Positions 35,325 through 45,900 of a stretch of DNA of 64,000 nucleotides are shown piece by piece. The notes under the pieces were generated by a model. That model saw only the letters and a list, made by a program, of their open reading frames with translations, was not told the origin of the DNA and searched no databases. The translations under genes and the position numbers were made by a program. This DNA is from Rostrohypoxylon terebratum (Eukaryota > Ascomycota > Sordariomycetes > Xylariales > Hypoxylaceae): NCBI GenBank assembly GCA_022497145.1, contig MU385933.1:90734-154733 (forward strand). The letters run 5' to 3'. The stretch's first letter is position 1; each line of letters opens with the position of its first letter.

Positions 35325-36358
35325 ACTACTGATTTGCTTTGATGTAAACGATGATGGTAGGAAAGCTAGTAGAAGCTTAGGACCTTAGGTAGCTAACAGA
35401 TGAAGTGGAAAGGGAGGAAAGCTCACCATCTATATAACAGAGCTATTAGTTGCTATTAGTCGCTATTAGTCGCTATTAGTCGCTATTACTTACCTATGCA
35501 GGACGTGACATCCATCTCATGGTGTCTCGTGTTGAATGACTTCATGTCCTATGTCGGGCATGCAACCCTGTGGGAGTATGGGAGAAAGACTAGCATTCCA
35601 TTAAAACAATCTCGAGATCTATTCGATCGAAAGTTTGACCATTCGCTCATCGGACGTCATACGCTTGTCGATCCACCGTCGTCTGTCTGGGGTAAAGAAA
35701 AGCGGAGGACGGGAAGGGTGGATTAGCGAGGATTGGGGGGGGGTTATTAAGGGGGTGTCAATCTCCAATATCTCCAATACCTCCAACACCTCTAACCCCG
35801 CCATCATCGCCGGCTCCAACCTTAAAGATCTGTGAACAGCAGCTAATAGAGAGAGGTCCATTTATCAGGGTGTTTAGGTTCGATTCCTATCAGCGCTATT
35901 GGTAGGTATCACTCGGGTAAACCCTCTCTTTCTACAGCCCGGCCTGTGAAGCCAGCGCAATGTTAACTTATACGGTCGACCGGCGTCATATGTGACGTTT
36001 TCAGACGATGGTATGACAGAAGTGTCGATTTGGATAACTCCTGGAGAAACGCCGCTCTTATTCTTCATCACTCCACCCCAGGACAAGATAGGAGACATCG
36101 CATGGACTATGGACCTAGTAGTTGCTGGAACCTCTAGGATAATATTGCGTACCTAGGACCTACTAGGTAGGTACAGATATCGTTATTTTCTAGAAACTTC
36201 ATATTTTCTTGAAATGGCTACTCCTCTCGTAGGTCTGGAGATTCACTTGGAAGAGAAAGTAAATATCTCCGTGACCGATACCCAGGTAATCTTAAGTCGG
36301 ATGTATACCTAGGTCCTAGGACTTATGTAAGTATCATATATCACGGCTGATTAGACGG

Positions 36359-36436
36359 TTGGGGTTAGGGGTTAGGGGTTAGGGTTATTATCTATAGCGA
36401 CTTTGGGGTTAAGTTCTTTTAACCCTAGCTAACCCT
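36359..36436. repeat. Telomere-like repeats in opposing orientation
   Basis: At 36359-36388 the plus strand has about three TTAGGGG units followed by a TTAGGG unit. At 36421-36436 it has AACCCTAGCTAACCCT, the complementary strand type. The two face each other across about 35 bp (G-rich strand first, then C-rich). Fungal telomeres are commonly TTAGGG. Confidence 0.75.
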
Positions 36437-38366
36437 CACTATAGCCTATCACCTATACTATTACTATCTAGTATATGCCTACCTATACTTACTACATATT
36501 GCGCGTCGACCTCTTCATGATATAACGAAACTCTCCATCGCACTCGAATCTCTACCTAAACAAGATTCAACTCGCATATGATGGAAATTCAGCGATCCTC
36601 TACATACCTAATATGGGTTGTCATTTGGCCTTCTGGTTGTTATAGGCATTGTCAATCTTATGAAATGCACATCGGGAAGCCTTAACATGCTACCAATTTT
36701 CATGATCCCTATATCGTTCGAACCTACCTATAGAAAGCTTTCAAGGAACATCAGCTTTGACGGTCATCTCTTTTAGTCGAGTAGGTACTTTTTCAATTGA
36801 CATCCTTCGTAGCAGACTCAATATGTAACATTTTATGCGTGTAAAAAAACGCGTATGCAAATCAGAAGTACATCACATAGGTACCATAGTACGTTTAACG
36901 TTAGGATGATGGTTTCATTCGGTAACCGAGATCCGGATGTTACTGAGATAGGTAGGTGGTACGTGCCTGGGTGGGTGGTGATGGGGTAGTAAAGAGGGAA
37001 GCTACTACTGGCCCCCGAAGGGTTTAATTAGCTTTTTTCCCACACAAGTGGATTTCGACGTTTTCTTAGAAAATACATAGTACAACATCGCTTTATCTTC
37101 CTCCTTTTCTGGTGGTTCTCCCTTTTAGGCATGCTGGGATAATTTCTAGTTATACTAGTGGTCAGTTAGACATCAAGTGCTTCGTTACCTAGATCAGGGG
37201 TCAGGGGTCAGGGGAGTAAGGTACCAGAAATAGATATACTCTTACCTTACATAGTAACCGCCGAGAAAAACATGCATACTTGGTAGGTAGGTAACCTAAC
37301 CTAGGTGTGATTCAAACCTCTGGTTGAGAGGTTTGGAAATTTCTTGGCCCTGTTTCGAGAGAAGCTTTGCGGATTATTCTAGTTATTCTAGAAGTGTGCT
37401 TAATAAATGCGCTTCGTTGACCACTAGGTGTCCAGGTATCTAGGCCCTAGGGGTTACGTGGTTGATGTTGGTCTGCGCCATCTGAATACGTGTTCGCCAT
37501 GTCGCATTGGATGTGATCGAAATGAATGCATGTCAGGGTCTCGCTCTTGGCTCAGTCCAAACAGGATTTTCGGAGCCGATGGGGGATTATTCTTTTTGCT
37601 TTCTCGAACCACATTGGTGACACTGGTGACTGCAGAGCTTTCATTAGCAACCACTAACCACTATTCCATACTTCGGTGAAATGCCATCTCTTCCTACCTA
37701 CACCTAGTAGTAGATACCTGACTACCTGTCAGACTTATAGTAAGTAATATTCCGAACACAATTAGCCACCCCGAGCTGAGGATTAGGCGCCTGGCAGCCA
37801 ACATCGCATCCTCATTTCATCCATAAGAAGGCGGCTTCCTTTAGTAGTTAAGTAGGTAGGTAAGAAAGAAAGGATTTTCCTAGCAATTTTCAGCTGGGAT
37901 GTTGCCAATATTGTGATGACTAACGTCCTATTCTTCCAGGACATCCGATGCTTGGCTGACATCGGTACCGCAAAGGAATTGTATTCTTCTGACCAGTCGC
38001 GCGGCGAATCCAAGAAACCAAGGCATCGCTTTCAAACCGACTTTAACTTGATCAAGTAGGTAGGACCTAGGTATTATTATTCCATGATTGCTTCCAAAAG
38101 GTCGCAGGGTGGATAGTAGTGGGGCAATTATAGGGACATGTACCCCTGGTCCAATAATTACTGCGAAACAACTCTTGTATACGACTGAAAACCACGCGGC
38201 GCGGAATCCTCTACCAATAAAATACCGAGATGGAAGTGTCTGCGGCGTTCCCTTTTCCATATGATGCCGCCGAGGCGGGTGGATACACTCGCATGGCTCT
38301 TCTACGAAACACACAAGTGAATTGTCGATTAATTATGTTGACGATTCGATTCCCTACGCCGCAATA

Positions 38367-38730
38367 TAGTAAACCTTGGCCATAACGATACGAAAAATTC
38401 AAAGGGTATATATCGTTATATAAAAGTATTGCTATGGAAAAAGGGTCCACAATTGCTTAAATAGGTAAAGTATACTGAGCATGCACTTAGAAGTAGGTTT
38501 ATGTTTTTAGAATTAAGCAAATTAAGGCTAAAATATTATTTAAAATAATAATATGTGGGTTATTTTATGATTTTATATAACGATATTAGTGGTTAGTTTT
38601 TAAAAAGTTAACGATAATCGTTATGGCAAAAATATTGTTATTTTATATATAAAATCGTGAAATCTTATAGTTTTTATCGTTATATAAAAATATCGTTATA
38701 GAGTATAATCGTTATGGCTAAGGTTTACTG
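38367..38730. mobile_element. MITE-like element with about 22-bp terminal inverted repeats and TA target site
   Basis: The left end (38367, tagtaaaccttggccataac) and the reverse complement of the right end (38730, cagtaaaccttagccataac) match with two differences, continuing into gat. Both ends are flanked by TA (38365-38366 and 38731-38732), the target duplication typical of Tc1/mariner/pogo elements. The 364-bp interior is AT-rich, non-coding, and repeats the ATCGTTATA motif in both orientations (for example 38405, 38575, 38617, 38675, 38690). It is therefore a short non-autonomous element. It sits 86 bp beyond the stop of the acyltransferase gene. Confidence 0.88.
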
Positions 38731-38815
38731 TATACCAATAAATAGGGCTCTATAGTATGTAGTATGTAGTATGTACTATGCACTATGTATACCCATAGAT
38801 CTAGTCTAACCCAAT

Positions 38816-40147
38816 CTATGCTAATAACTCTTTAACAAGAATCGCCTGCACCTCTTCTAAGTACTTCTGGATATTCTCCGGTTCCTCAAACCCATCGTTG
38901 AAGCTATATACAAGTTTAAGTTGGTCATGGAAAGTGAAGAAGAAAAACATGCTCATGCCCAAGACGACATCAACACCAAGCGTGAGATCCTTGACCTTGA
39001 TTCCGTTGCCGTACTCGCGTTGCACATAGCGCTCTGCGACACCTAAGCTGCTGACTAAGGCATCTTTGGATACGGGGCTGGCGAGGAACTCAGGCGTCTG
39101 CACAGCACCGCATAACACTCTTGTGAAGTGACCCTTGAGCTCGAGCATTTCCGGGTTACTCTTGAAGGTAGTCTGATAGTATTCGTGTAGAGACTTCGCA
39201 ACATCCAAGAAAGAGGTCGGGAGGTTGATCTTGTAGGGTATAGGAGTATAGTAGACCGATAATGCATGCTTGCTCGTGCTGTACGGCTCCGGCAGGTAGG
39301 GGCGGAGGTTGAATTGGGCTGCGGTCACGTATTCTGCGAGCTTGGAGCTAGGATCTGCGAACTTGACCACGGCCCCGACGTACGCGGCATGTACGGCAGC
39401 GGTTACACTGAAACCCCTACTTTTGCAAGCCGCGATTATCGCTTTGGTGGTCTCGATGGGGAATAGCAACTCGGCATTTTGGCATTGTCCGGATGGGGCC
39501 GCACCGAGCTTTGACACGGGTCCAATTCCGGGCATGGCGGTAGCCCAACTGAGGAACAGCGCCGTAGCTTTATCGTTCTGCTCCTGCGTAGGCTGCTCTG
39601 GGTAACCCAGCGTCTCCTCCATGATAGGAGCGAGCCTGACATGCTCGTCGCCGAACTTGATGTCCTTGTTCGGCGAGGCTAGCGCGTCCAGGTAGCTGTG
39701 CCAGAACAGCAACACGCCAGTTCCATCTACAGTGTGGTGATGGCCGCGGAAGACGAGTTCTGAAGATTTGGGTAGGTAGTACAGCGTCGCCTGCTTGATG
39801 GGCTTCACGGACTTGTAGAGCTCCTCAGCGTCAGACGCCGGCGAGATTATGAACGTCGACTCTAACCATTCTTCTAATGCCTTCTCATCCGGGACTTCGT
39901 ACACCTTCTTCATTCCCTCGACCGTGGTCGCAACTTGCGGCTGCTCATAACGGATCTGCTTCCAGGCATGCTTCAGGGCCGACGTCACATCCTCGAAACC
40001 CGTCTCCAACTTGATTTTGGAGAATAACGTATAGTGCTCGCGCCCCTCACACAGGCTGGCGGAGAGGTTCGCCATGACGACGAAGTAGCCCTCCAGGCCG
40101 TCCACCGGACGCTCCCAGCGTGCATCTGACACCTTTGTCCATACCAT
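38816..40147 (-). CDS. Acyltransferase, Tri3/condensation-domain-like
   Basis: A single-exon gene of 443 residues. The catalytic motif HHxxxDG is present at residues 136-142 (HHHTVDG), as in BAHD, Tri3-type and NRPS-condensation acyltransferases. The N-terminal ARWERPVDGLEGYF is typical of trichothecene 15-O-acetyltransferase (Tri3)-like proteins. No DFGWG motif is seen, arguing against a classic BAHD enzyme. Such enzymes transfer an acyl group from CoA or from a carrier protein to a hydroxyl. Next to a highly reducing PKS lacking a release domain, it may esterify the product or help offload the chain; this is inference. It is divergent from the PTH11-like gene across a 932-bp intergenic region. 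Confidence 0.8.
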   Translation of the reverse strand: MVWTKVSDARWERPVDGLEGYFVVMANLSASLCEGREHYTLFSKIKLETGFEDVTSALKHAWKQIRYEQPQVATTVEGMKKVYEVPDEKALEEWLESTFIISPASDAEELYKSVKPIKQATLYYLPKSSELVFRGHHHTVDGTGVLLFWHSYLDALASPNKDIKFGDEHVRLAPIMEETLGYPEQPTQEQNDKATALFLSWATAMPGIGPVSKLGAAPSGQCQNAELLFPIETTKAIIAACKSRGFSVTAAVHAAYVGAVVKFADPSSKLAEYVTAAQFNLRPYLPEPYSTSKHALSVYYTPIPYKINLPTSFLDVAKSLHEYYQTTFKSNPEMLELKGHFTRVLCGAVQTPEFLASPVSKDALVSSLGVAERYVQREYGNGIKVKDLTLGVDVVLGMSMFFFFTFHDQLKLVYSFNDGFEEPENIQKYLEEVQAILVKELLA

Positions 40148-41079
40148 ATTTGCGATTTGTTGGGAACAGTAAAGGAATGGAGTATTCGATAATCTCTTAC
40201 TATGTAAATATAATTAGTGAGATCGCCCTCAACTAGGTGAGCTAAAGGTGAATGTGATCTGTAAATGGAGGACACAAGAGTGACGATGCGGTGGAGGTGG
40301 AGGTTGGTTAGCTAGGTTGGGCATCCTTTATCAAAGAAGATCCCAAAACTAGGGACGCAAAGGAGCGAATACAGACAAAAATAAGTCTATAGTAACTACA
40401 GTTAGAAAAACAGTTTCAGTGCCATTCAACTAGACTACCTACCTAGTAGTCCCCACTAGGTTGAAGAATCCCACTAACCCACCTTGCCTGCCTAACTAAT
40501 GCGGGCAGGCTGTGTCGAATAGAGAGTTACATTGTATCAAAGATCGTCCGCAGGAATCCTGCGGAAACTTTTGCGGGGCCAACAACTCTGAGTCGATGGC
40601 ACATGATGTCTCCTCCGTGCCTATTCCATGAATGTTCTAAGACAATCGTAGCCGAGCGTCGAAAAGACTATTTGGACGGCGTGGTTTTGTACCGGAGGTG
40701 AATAATCATTAATGCGGTAGTACGGCGTGATCCGAATAGTGTCGTTTTCTACCCCGGTTCTGTTGTAACACTGCAGTTCCGGGCAATATCGCATAATGCT
40801 TCGAAACTACGTTACGATGCTACGCTGCTATGTGAACGCCCCAATAGGTGAACACCTACCTACGTGGGTAAGCTTACATGTAAGACCTATTACTTGGTAT
40901 GATCCCACAACCTATCAACCGTTCTTAGCGGCGGCTCTTCTCTATAATCTCCATCGTGCCCTCCAACGATTGGATTCGTCTATTTTGGTGCTGTGGGCTA
41001 TTACTATAACACTCTTTTCTATTCGAACGTCAGTTCACCGACAACGACTTTTTCTCTCTCAACCTACGATATCGTTACA
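40148..41079. promoter_or_regulatory. Divergent promoter region of the acyltransferase and PTH11-like genes
   Basis: This 932-bp region lies between divergently transcribed genes. It contains two inverted repeats: GCCTGCC-N11-GGCAGGC (40486-40510) and TCCGCAGGA-A-TCCTGCGGA (40547-40565). The second can also be read as CCG-N11-CGG. Both resemble binding sites of dimeric zinc-cluster regulators, and such a regulator is encoded at 51166. No direct evidence of binding exists. Confidence 0.45.
40547..40565. promoter_or_regulatory. Perfect 9-bp inverted repeat, operator candidate
   Basis: TCCGCAGGA and its complement flank a single base. The outer CCG/CGG triplets are separated by 11 bases. Located about 400 bp upstream of the acyltransferase start and 515 bp upstream of the PTH11-like start. 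Confidence 0.5.
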
Positions 41080-42242
41080 ATGGCGTTGGAAGTGCCGGCA
41101 GGAACCCCCGACCGCGGGCCAGGTCTGGTGATAATGTGTGCACTCTTGATAGTGCTCGTGTGCCTCTCGGCAATGACTCGAATTGCGTCAAAGTTGATCG
41201 TAAAGCAACCTTGGTGGTGGGACGACTTCTTCGCCCTTGTCTCAGTGGTAAGTCGAAAGTTGTTGCGACCTCGAAGCGCGACTCTCACAACATGGGCCCC
41301 TTATTCTAACAATGAACACAGCCTATCCAACTCACTCTATTCGGGATTATCTTGACCTGGAGAAACATTGGCCTAGGACTTCACGCTGATGTGGTAATGG
41401 CGGAGAACCCGCTATATCTTGTCCAGGGCGCCAGGTACCTTTACATCGCCATCTTCTTCTTCGACAGCTCGATATCCTTCCCTAAACTGTCGGCTATCTG
41501 CTTTTACGCGCGTGTTTTCCGATCCAACAATCGGAATTTCAGGATCCATCTTTGGATCGTCGGGTCCTTGGTGGTGGGATGGCTAGTTGCGTCTCTGATA
41601 TCAACTGTCTTCCAATGCTCTCCGATCGAAAAGGCTTGGAACTCGCTGCTTCCGGGCCATTGCATCAACACTTTCGCCTGGTACTTGAGCACGTCCGCCC
41701 TCTCTGTTTCGATCGATTTATATATCTTGCTACTCCCGGTGCCTATGATCTGGGCACTGAAGTTGAGCTTGAAACGCCGAATCTACTTGCTGGCCGCTTT
41801 CTTCCTCGCTTACTCTGTCATCGTTCTCTCTGTCGGCCGCATGATATCGACAATCAACCTCATTCCCAACCTTGCCCAGGACCTAACTTGGAATTTGCCC
41901 GCCTACCTTTACTGGGCTTGCATTGAGGGTGCTCTTTCGCTCATCAGCGTTAGCGTGCCAAATATGGTCGGGCTCGTTAAGGCGCAAATGGGTCCACGAT
42001 GGCCCGGGACCAACCCCAAGAGCAGCAATAGACACACGGACCCAGAGTCTTTGAACTACGGTGCTTCGGTAGCTGCTGTTCACGCAGGCCAGTCTTTCAG
42101 GGGGGACCGTGATGACTTCGAGAGGCTTGTTAGCAACACCGGTTCAATCGCGTCAGGGATCAACGAGCACGATGGAAAAGGAGCGGTGATAGCGCTGGAT
42201 AGGATTCATGTAAAAACGCAGATCACTGTTGATAGCAAGTAA
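41080..42242 (+). CDS. PTH11-like rhodopsin-domain integral membrane protein
   Basis: Two exons (41080-41247 and 41322-42242; intron GTAAGT...ACACAG with a TCTAAC branch site) give 362 residues. TM1 is at about residues 16-36, then the KQPWWWDDFFALVSV motif typical of the fungal rhodopsin-like (formerly DUF3328-neighbour, PTH11-class) proteins, followed by six more hydrophobic segments with FQCSPIEKAWN and the cysteine pair C-x-n-C (FQCSP...GHCIN). The C-terminus (about 270-362) is hydrophilic and cytosolic. There is no CFEM domain. These proteins are plasma-membrane receptors or sensors of unclear ligand. It lies between the acyltransferase and the PKS, so it may be a cluster passenger or sensor. 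Confidence 0.88.
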
Positions 42243-42997
42243 CCTGGCGATACCAACCCCTGGAAGGGATCGGCGAGAGATTGAGTGCCCTAGCTTCATT
42301 GTTACGATTCATCAGCGGGGGGATCACCACGTGTAGATAAGTTTAAAAAAGAGTTTACAAGAAGTACATACCAAAAGTCGGGGTTTTCAGCCCCCAATAA
42401 AAATAATGATGCATCACGAACCTTGTCAAGTTTCCTGCCACCCCAAACGTGCGTACCTAGTACCTAACAATTCGTCATTTCGGGCATAAAATCGATGCGG
42501 CGCAGCAGTTTTCGAAAGGATCGGACGCGCCGGACAGGCAATCGCTGTTATTTACTATATTGGGTTTCTGCTCCACGCCGACTCCATTTCTATTATAGTC
42601 TTCTTTTGGATCCATGGGCCCCATAACTTTAGCTTGCTGCTGCTGGCTTGGTATTCCTATTCGGGTTTTTGGTAGGACCCATATACGATCCATAGCGTTG
42701 CCGCTATGGAGAGATGCATATGGCAGTCTATCTTTTTGGGCATTTGGGTAGTAAGGTATCTTTAAATAATGCCACATTATACACGGACGTTCCATGGATG
42801 AATTAAGGTTATCGTCCGTCTCGGCAGATGAATGAGGAGAGATCGGGAGTATGAAATTAACTGTATGCCCATCATTGTAGTTTGCTGGGGCCTGTGGTCT
42901 TTAGTTGGTACGCACTCATTGTATTCGATTTATGTCGATTTATGTCGTGGCATAGCTGGGATAGTACGTCAAGCACGCCTATGCTATTCCCAAAGGC
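42243..42997. promoter_or_regulatory. PKS promoter region
   Basis: This 755-bp stretch precedes the PKS ATG. It carries CGG-acgcg-CCG (42522-42532), an inverted CGG pair with a 5-bp spacer of the type bound by many Zn2Cys6 dimers. A minus-strand frame (42475-42795) has no domain and is not called. Confidence 0.4.
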
Positions 42998-45900
42998 ATG
43001 GATAACACAACGTTCAAGCCGATTGCCATTATCGGCATAGGTATGTGGTGCTTCCAACCATAGGGCCGCGTGGTCGTGATGCTGATGAAGAAACATTAGG
43101 CTGTCGACTACCAGGAAGCATTTCCAATCCCTCACAGCTATGGGAATTCCTTGACCAAAGACGCTCCGCTGGTGGGAAACTGCCAGAGTCGCGGTTTAAC
43201 ATCGATAGCTACCATGGCGGCAAAGACCAACCCGCAATCACAGAAGCTCTTGGGGGTTATTTTATCCAAGAAGACATTAGAGATTTTGACAACCAATTCT
43301 TCGGAATAAATAACAGGGAAGCCAGCGTTATGGATCCACAACAGCGTAAACTACTCGAAGTTGTATTCGAAAGCTTTGAGAGCGCTGGCGTCTCTTTAGA
43401 TGATGCCTCTGGTGCTAATATCGGTTGTTATGGTAGGTGAACGTAACACTACTTTTCTGTAAGACCATGTGTTGAGTTTGAACAGTTGCCTCCTTTACTC
43501 CGGATTTCATTGCCATGCAAACCAAGGATGTCGAGAGTTTAAGTAGATATAGCCAGATTGGTATGGGAACAACGATACTTGCAAATAGGATAAGTCACGT
43601 ATTCAACTTGAAAGGCCCAAGTTGTGTGCTTGACACCGCTTGTTCGTCCTCATTATACGCCCTTCAAGCCGCCTGCTCGGCGTTATTGGCAGACGAGTGC
43701 GATTCTGCTGTCGTTGCTGGTGTGAACCTCGTGCAGACTCCTGAACTGCATGTGGCCATCTCACAAGCCGGTGTTATCTCCCCATCTTCAACCTGTCACA
43801 CATTTGACGCAGCCGCTGATGGGTAAGTCAAACATCTTGATTGCATGTCTGGGAATTTGCTAACGTGTTGTGGGGTACCAGCTACGGCCGAGCTGACGGT
43901 GTGAACGCCATTTTCATCAAGCGACTCGACGACGCCCTTCGTGACGGCGACCCTATCAGGTCCGTTATTCGCTCCGTAGCGGTGAATAGCAATGGCCACA
44001 CACCCGGTATCACGCAACCAAGCATTGATGGTCAAGAAGCTGTCATTCGAAAGGCCTATGCGCGGGCCAAGTTGAACCCGTCTGACACCCCATTCGTTGA
44101 AACCCACGGCACAGGCACTGGTGTTGGTGATCCGATAGAGGTAGAAGCCCTATCTCGTGTGTTCAAAAAGACTGAGAGGAAGAACCCTCTCCTCTTAGGT
44201 GCCGTGAAGACAAATCTAGGACATAGCGAGGCCGCTAGTGGCTTGACTAGCATTATTAAAGCCACTCTTATGCTTGAGAGGGGGCAAATACCAGCAACCA
44301 TTGGCCTCAAGCAGTTAAACCCGAAGCTGAAAATCGACGATTGGGGGGTCCAGATTGTGACGAACGCAGTTCCATTACCCACCAACGACCAAGAAACCCG
44401 TCGAGTCAGCGTCAATTCTTTCGGTTATGGGGGTGCCAATGCACACAGTATTCTTGAATCAGCACCCCGGGCCAGCAATAAAGTCTTCATCAAGAAACCT
44501 AGAGGTCTCAATGGTGTCAACGGTACAAACGGTATCAATGGCACCAACGGGCACAGTAACGGCCATGCTAATGGCGATGCTTATGAATATGATGACGCTT
44601 CTTCGGATCAGACATATCTTCTCCCGTTCTCTGCCAATAAGCTCCCTTCGCTTCAAGGAAGAGTCGAGAAATTGCAGGACGCAGATTTATCGTCCATCTC
44701 AATCACAGATCTGGCGTACACTCTAGGACAGCGTCGCACACATCTCCCACTTCGAGGCTACATAATCGCTAAGGAGTCTAGTTTGTCAGAAGACGTCTGC
44801 CTCGACAACCTTCGCTTTTCCAACACGGAAAACGATTATGCAGAGAAGAAGTGTTCGTTCGTCTTCACAGGGCAAGGTGCGCAATACCAAGGTATGGGTC
44901 GGGAGCTGATGCAATTCTCCACATTCTCTCGCACCATTCATCAATTAGACGAGGCACTGTCTTCACTTCCATATGCGCCATCTTGGAAGATATACGACGT
45001 GTTGATGGATACCTCTGAGAAATGTCCGATCAACCAAGCTGAGTTTGCGCAAACTACCACAACCGCTGTGCAGATTGGTATTGTCGATCTCCTGCGTGAC
45101 TGGTCGATAGTACCCCAAGGAACAATTGGTCACTCTTCAGGAGAGATCGGTGCGGCATATGCGGCAGGCTTACTCAGCGCTCGTGAGGCGATCATCACTG
45201 CCTATTATAGAGGATACCTTGTCACTAAAGTAGCCTCTGATGGGTCTATGGTTGCGGTCGGCCTTGGTTCAGATAGCACCAACGACTGGATTACTAAGCT
45301 AGACCTCAACACGAAAGTCAGAGTAGCGTGTATCAATTCTCCTGAAAGCGTTACGATCAGTGGTGATAGCGACGGTATCGACGTTATTTTCTCCGAGTTA
45401 CAAACTCGAGGTATCTTCGCTCGAAAGTTGAGAACTGATGGTAGAGCATACCACTCTCACCACATGACCGTTATCGGCCACGAGTATGAGAAGCTCCTGG
45501 AACAAGCCTGGGCGTTAGGCGATGGATCCGCTCCGAACACCATCCCCAAAGAAGCGCGGATGTTCTCAACGGTGGTATGCCAAGAAGTGAATAGGAAACA
45601 TGTTGGCAAACCCTCGTATTGGCGCACGAATCTAGAATCACCGGTTCGCTTCAGTGAAGGGCTCACGGGTCTCACCAAGCTGACAGAGGGTGCGACGTTC
45701 GTCGAGATCGGCCCCCACCCGGCGCTTAAGATGCCAGCTCTGAGTACTCTAGGTAAAACTACCTCCTACTTAGGAACACTGGCTAGAGGAAAAGATGCGT
45801 CGGTATCTCTCCTAAGTCTCGTCGGCGACCTATATACACAGAGATTTCTTGTTGACTTTGCCGCCCTTACCAAAGCCCACATAAGACATGTTGCTACTCC

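Larger units (their letters stand above)
35241..38366. other. Gene-poor boundary region
   Basis: About 3.1 kb without supported genes. It contains the GATGTT/GTT microsatellite (35279-35324), a GTCGCTATTA tandem (35449-35486), CCTAGG palindromes (36150-36175, 36305-36320), telomere-like repeats (36359-36436) and an AGGGGTC tandem (37194-37213). Minus-strand frames at 37783-38450 show no domain. Confidence 0.5.

Noticed and set aside
35866..35900. Possible tRNA T-arm (aggttcgattcct)
   Set aside because: No matching acceptor, D or anticodon stems could be placed around it.
42475..42795. 106-codon minus-strand frame in the PKS promoter
   Set aside because: No domain, unlikely composition, and it would overlap the promoter of the PKS.
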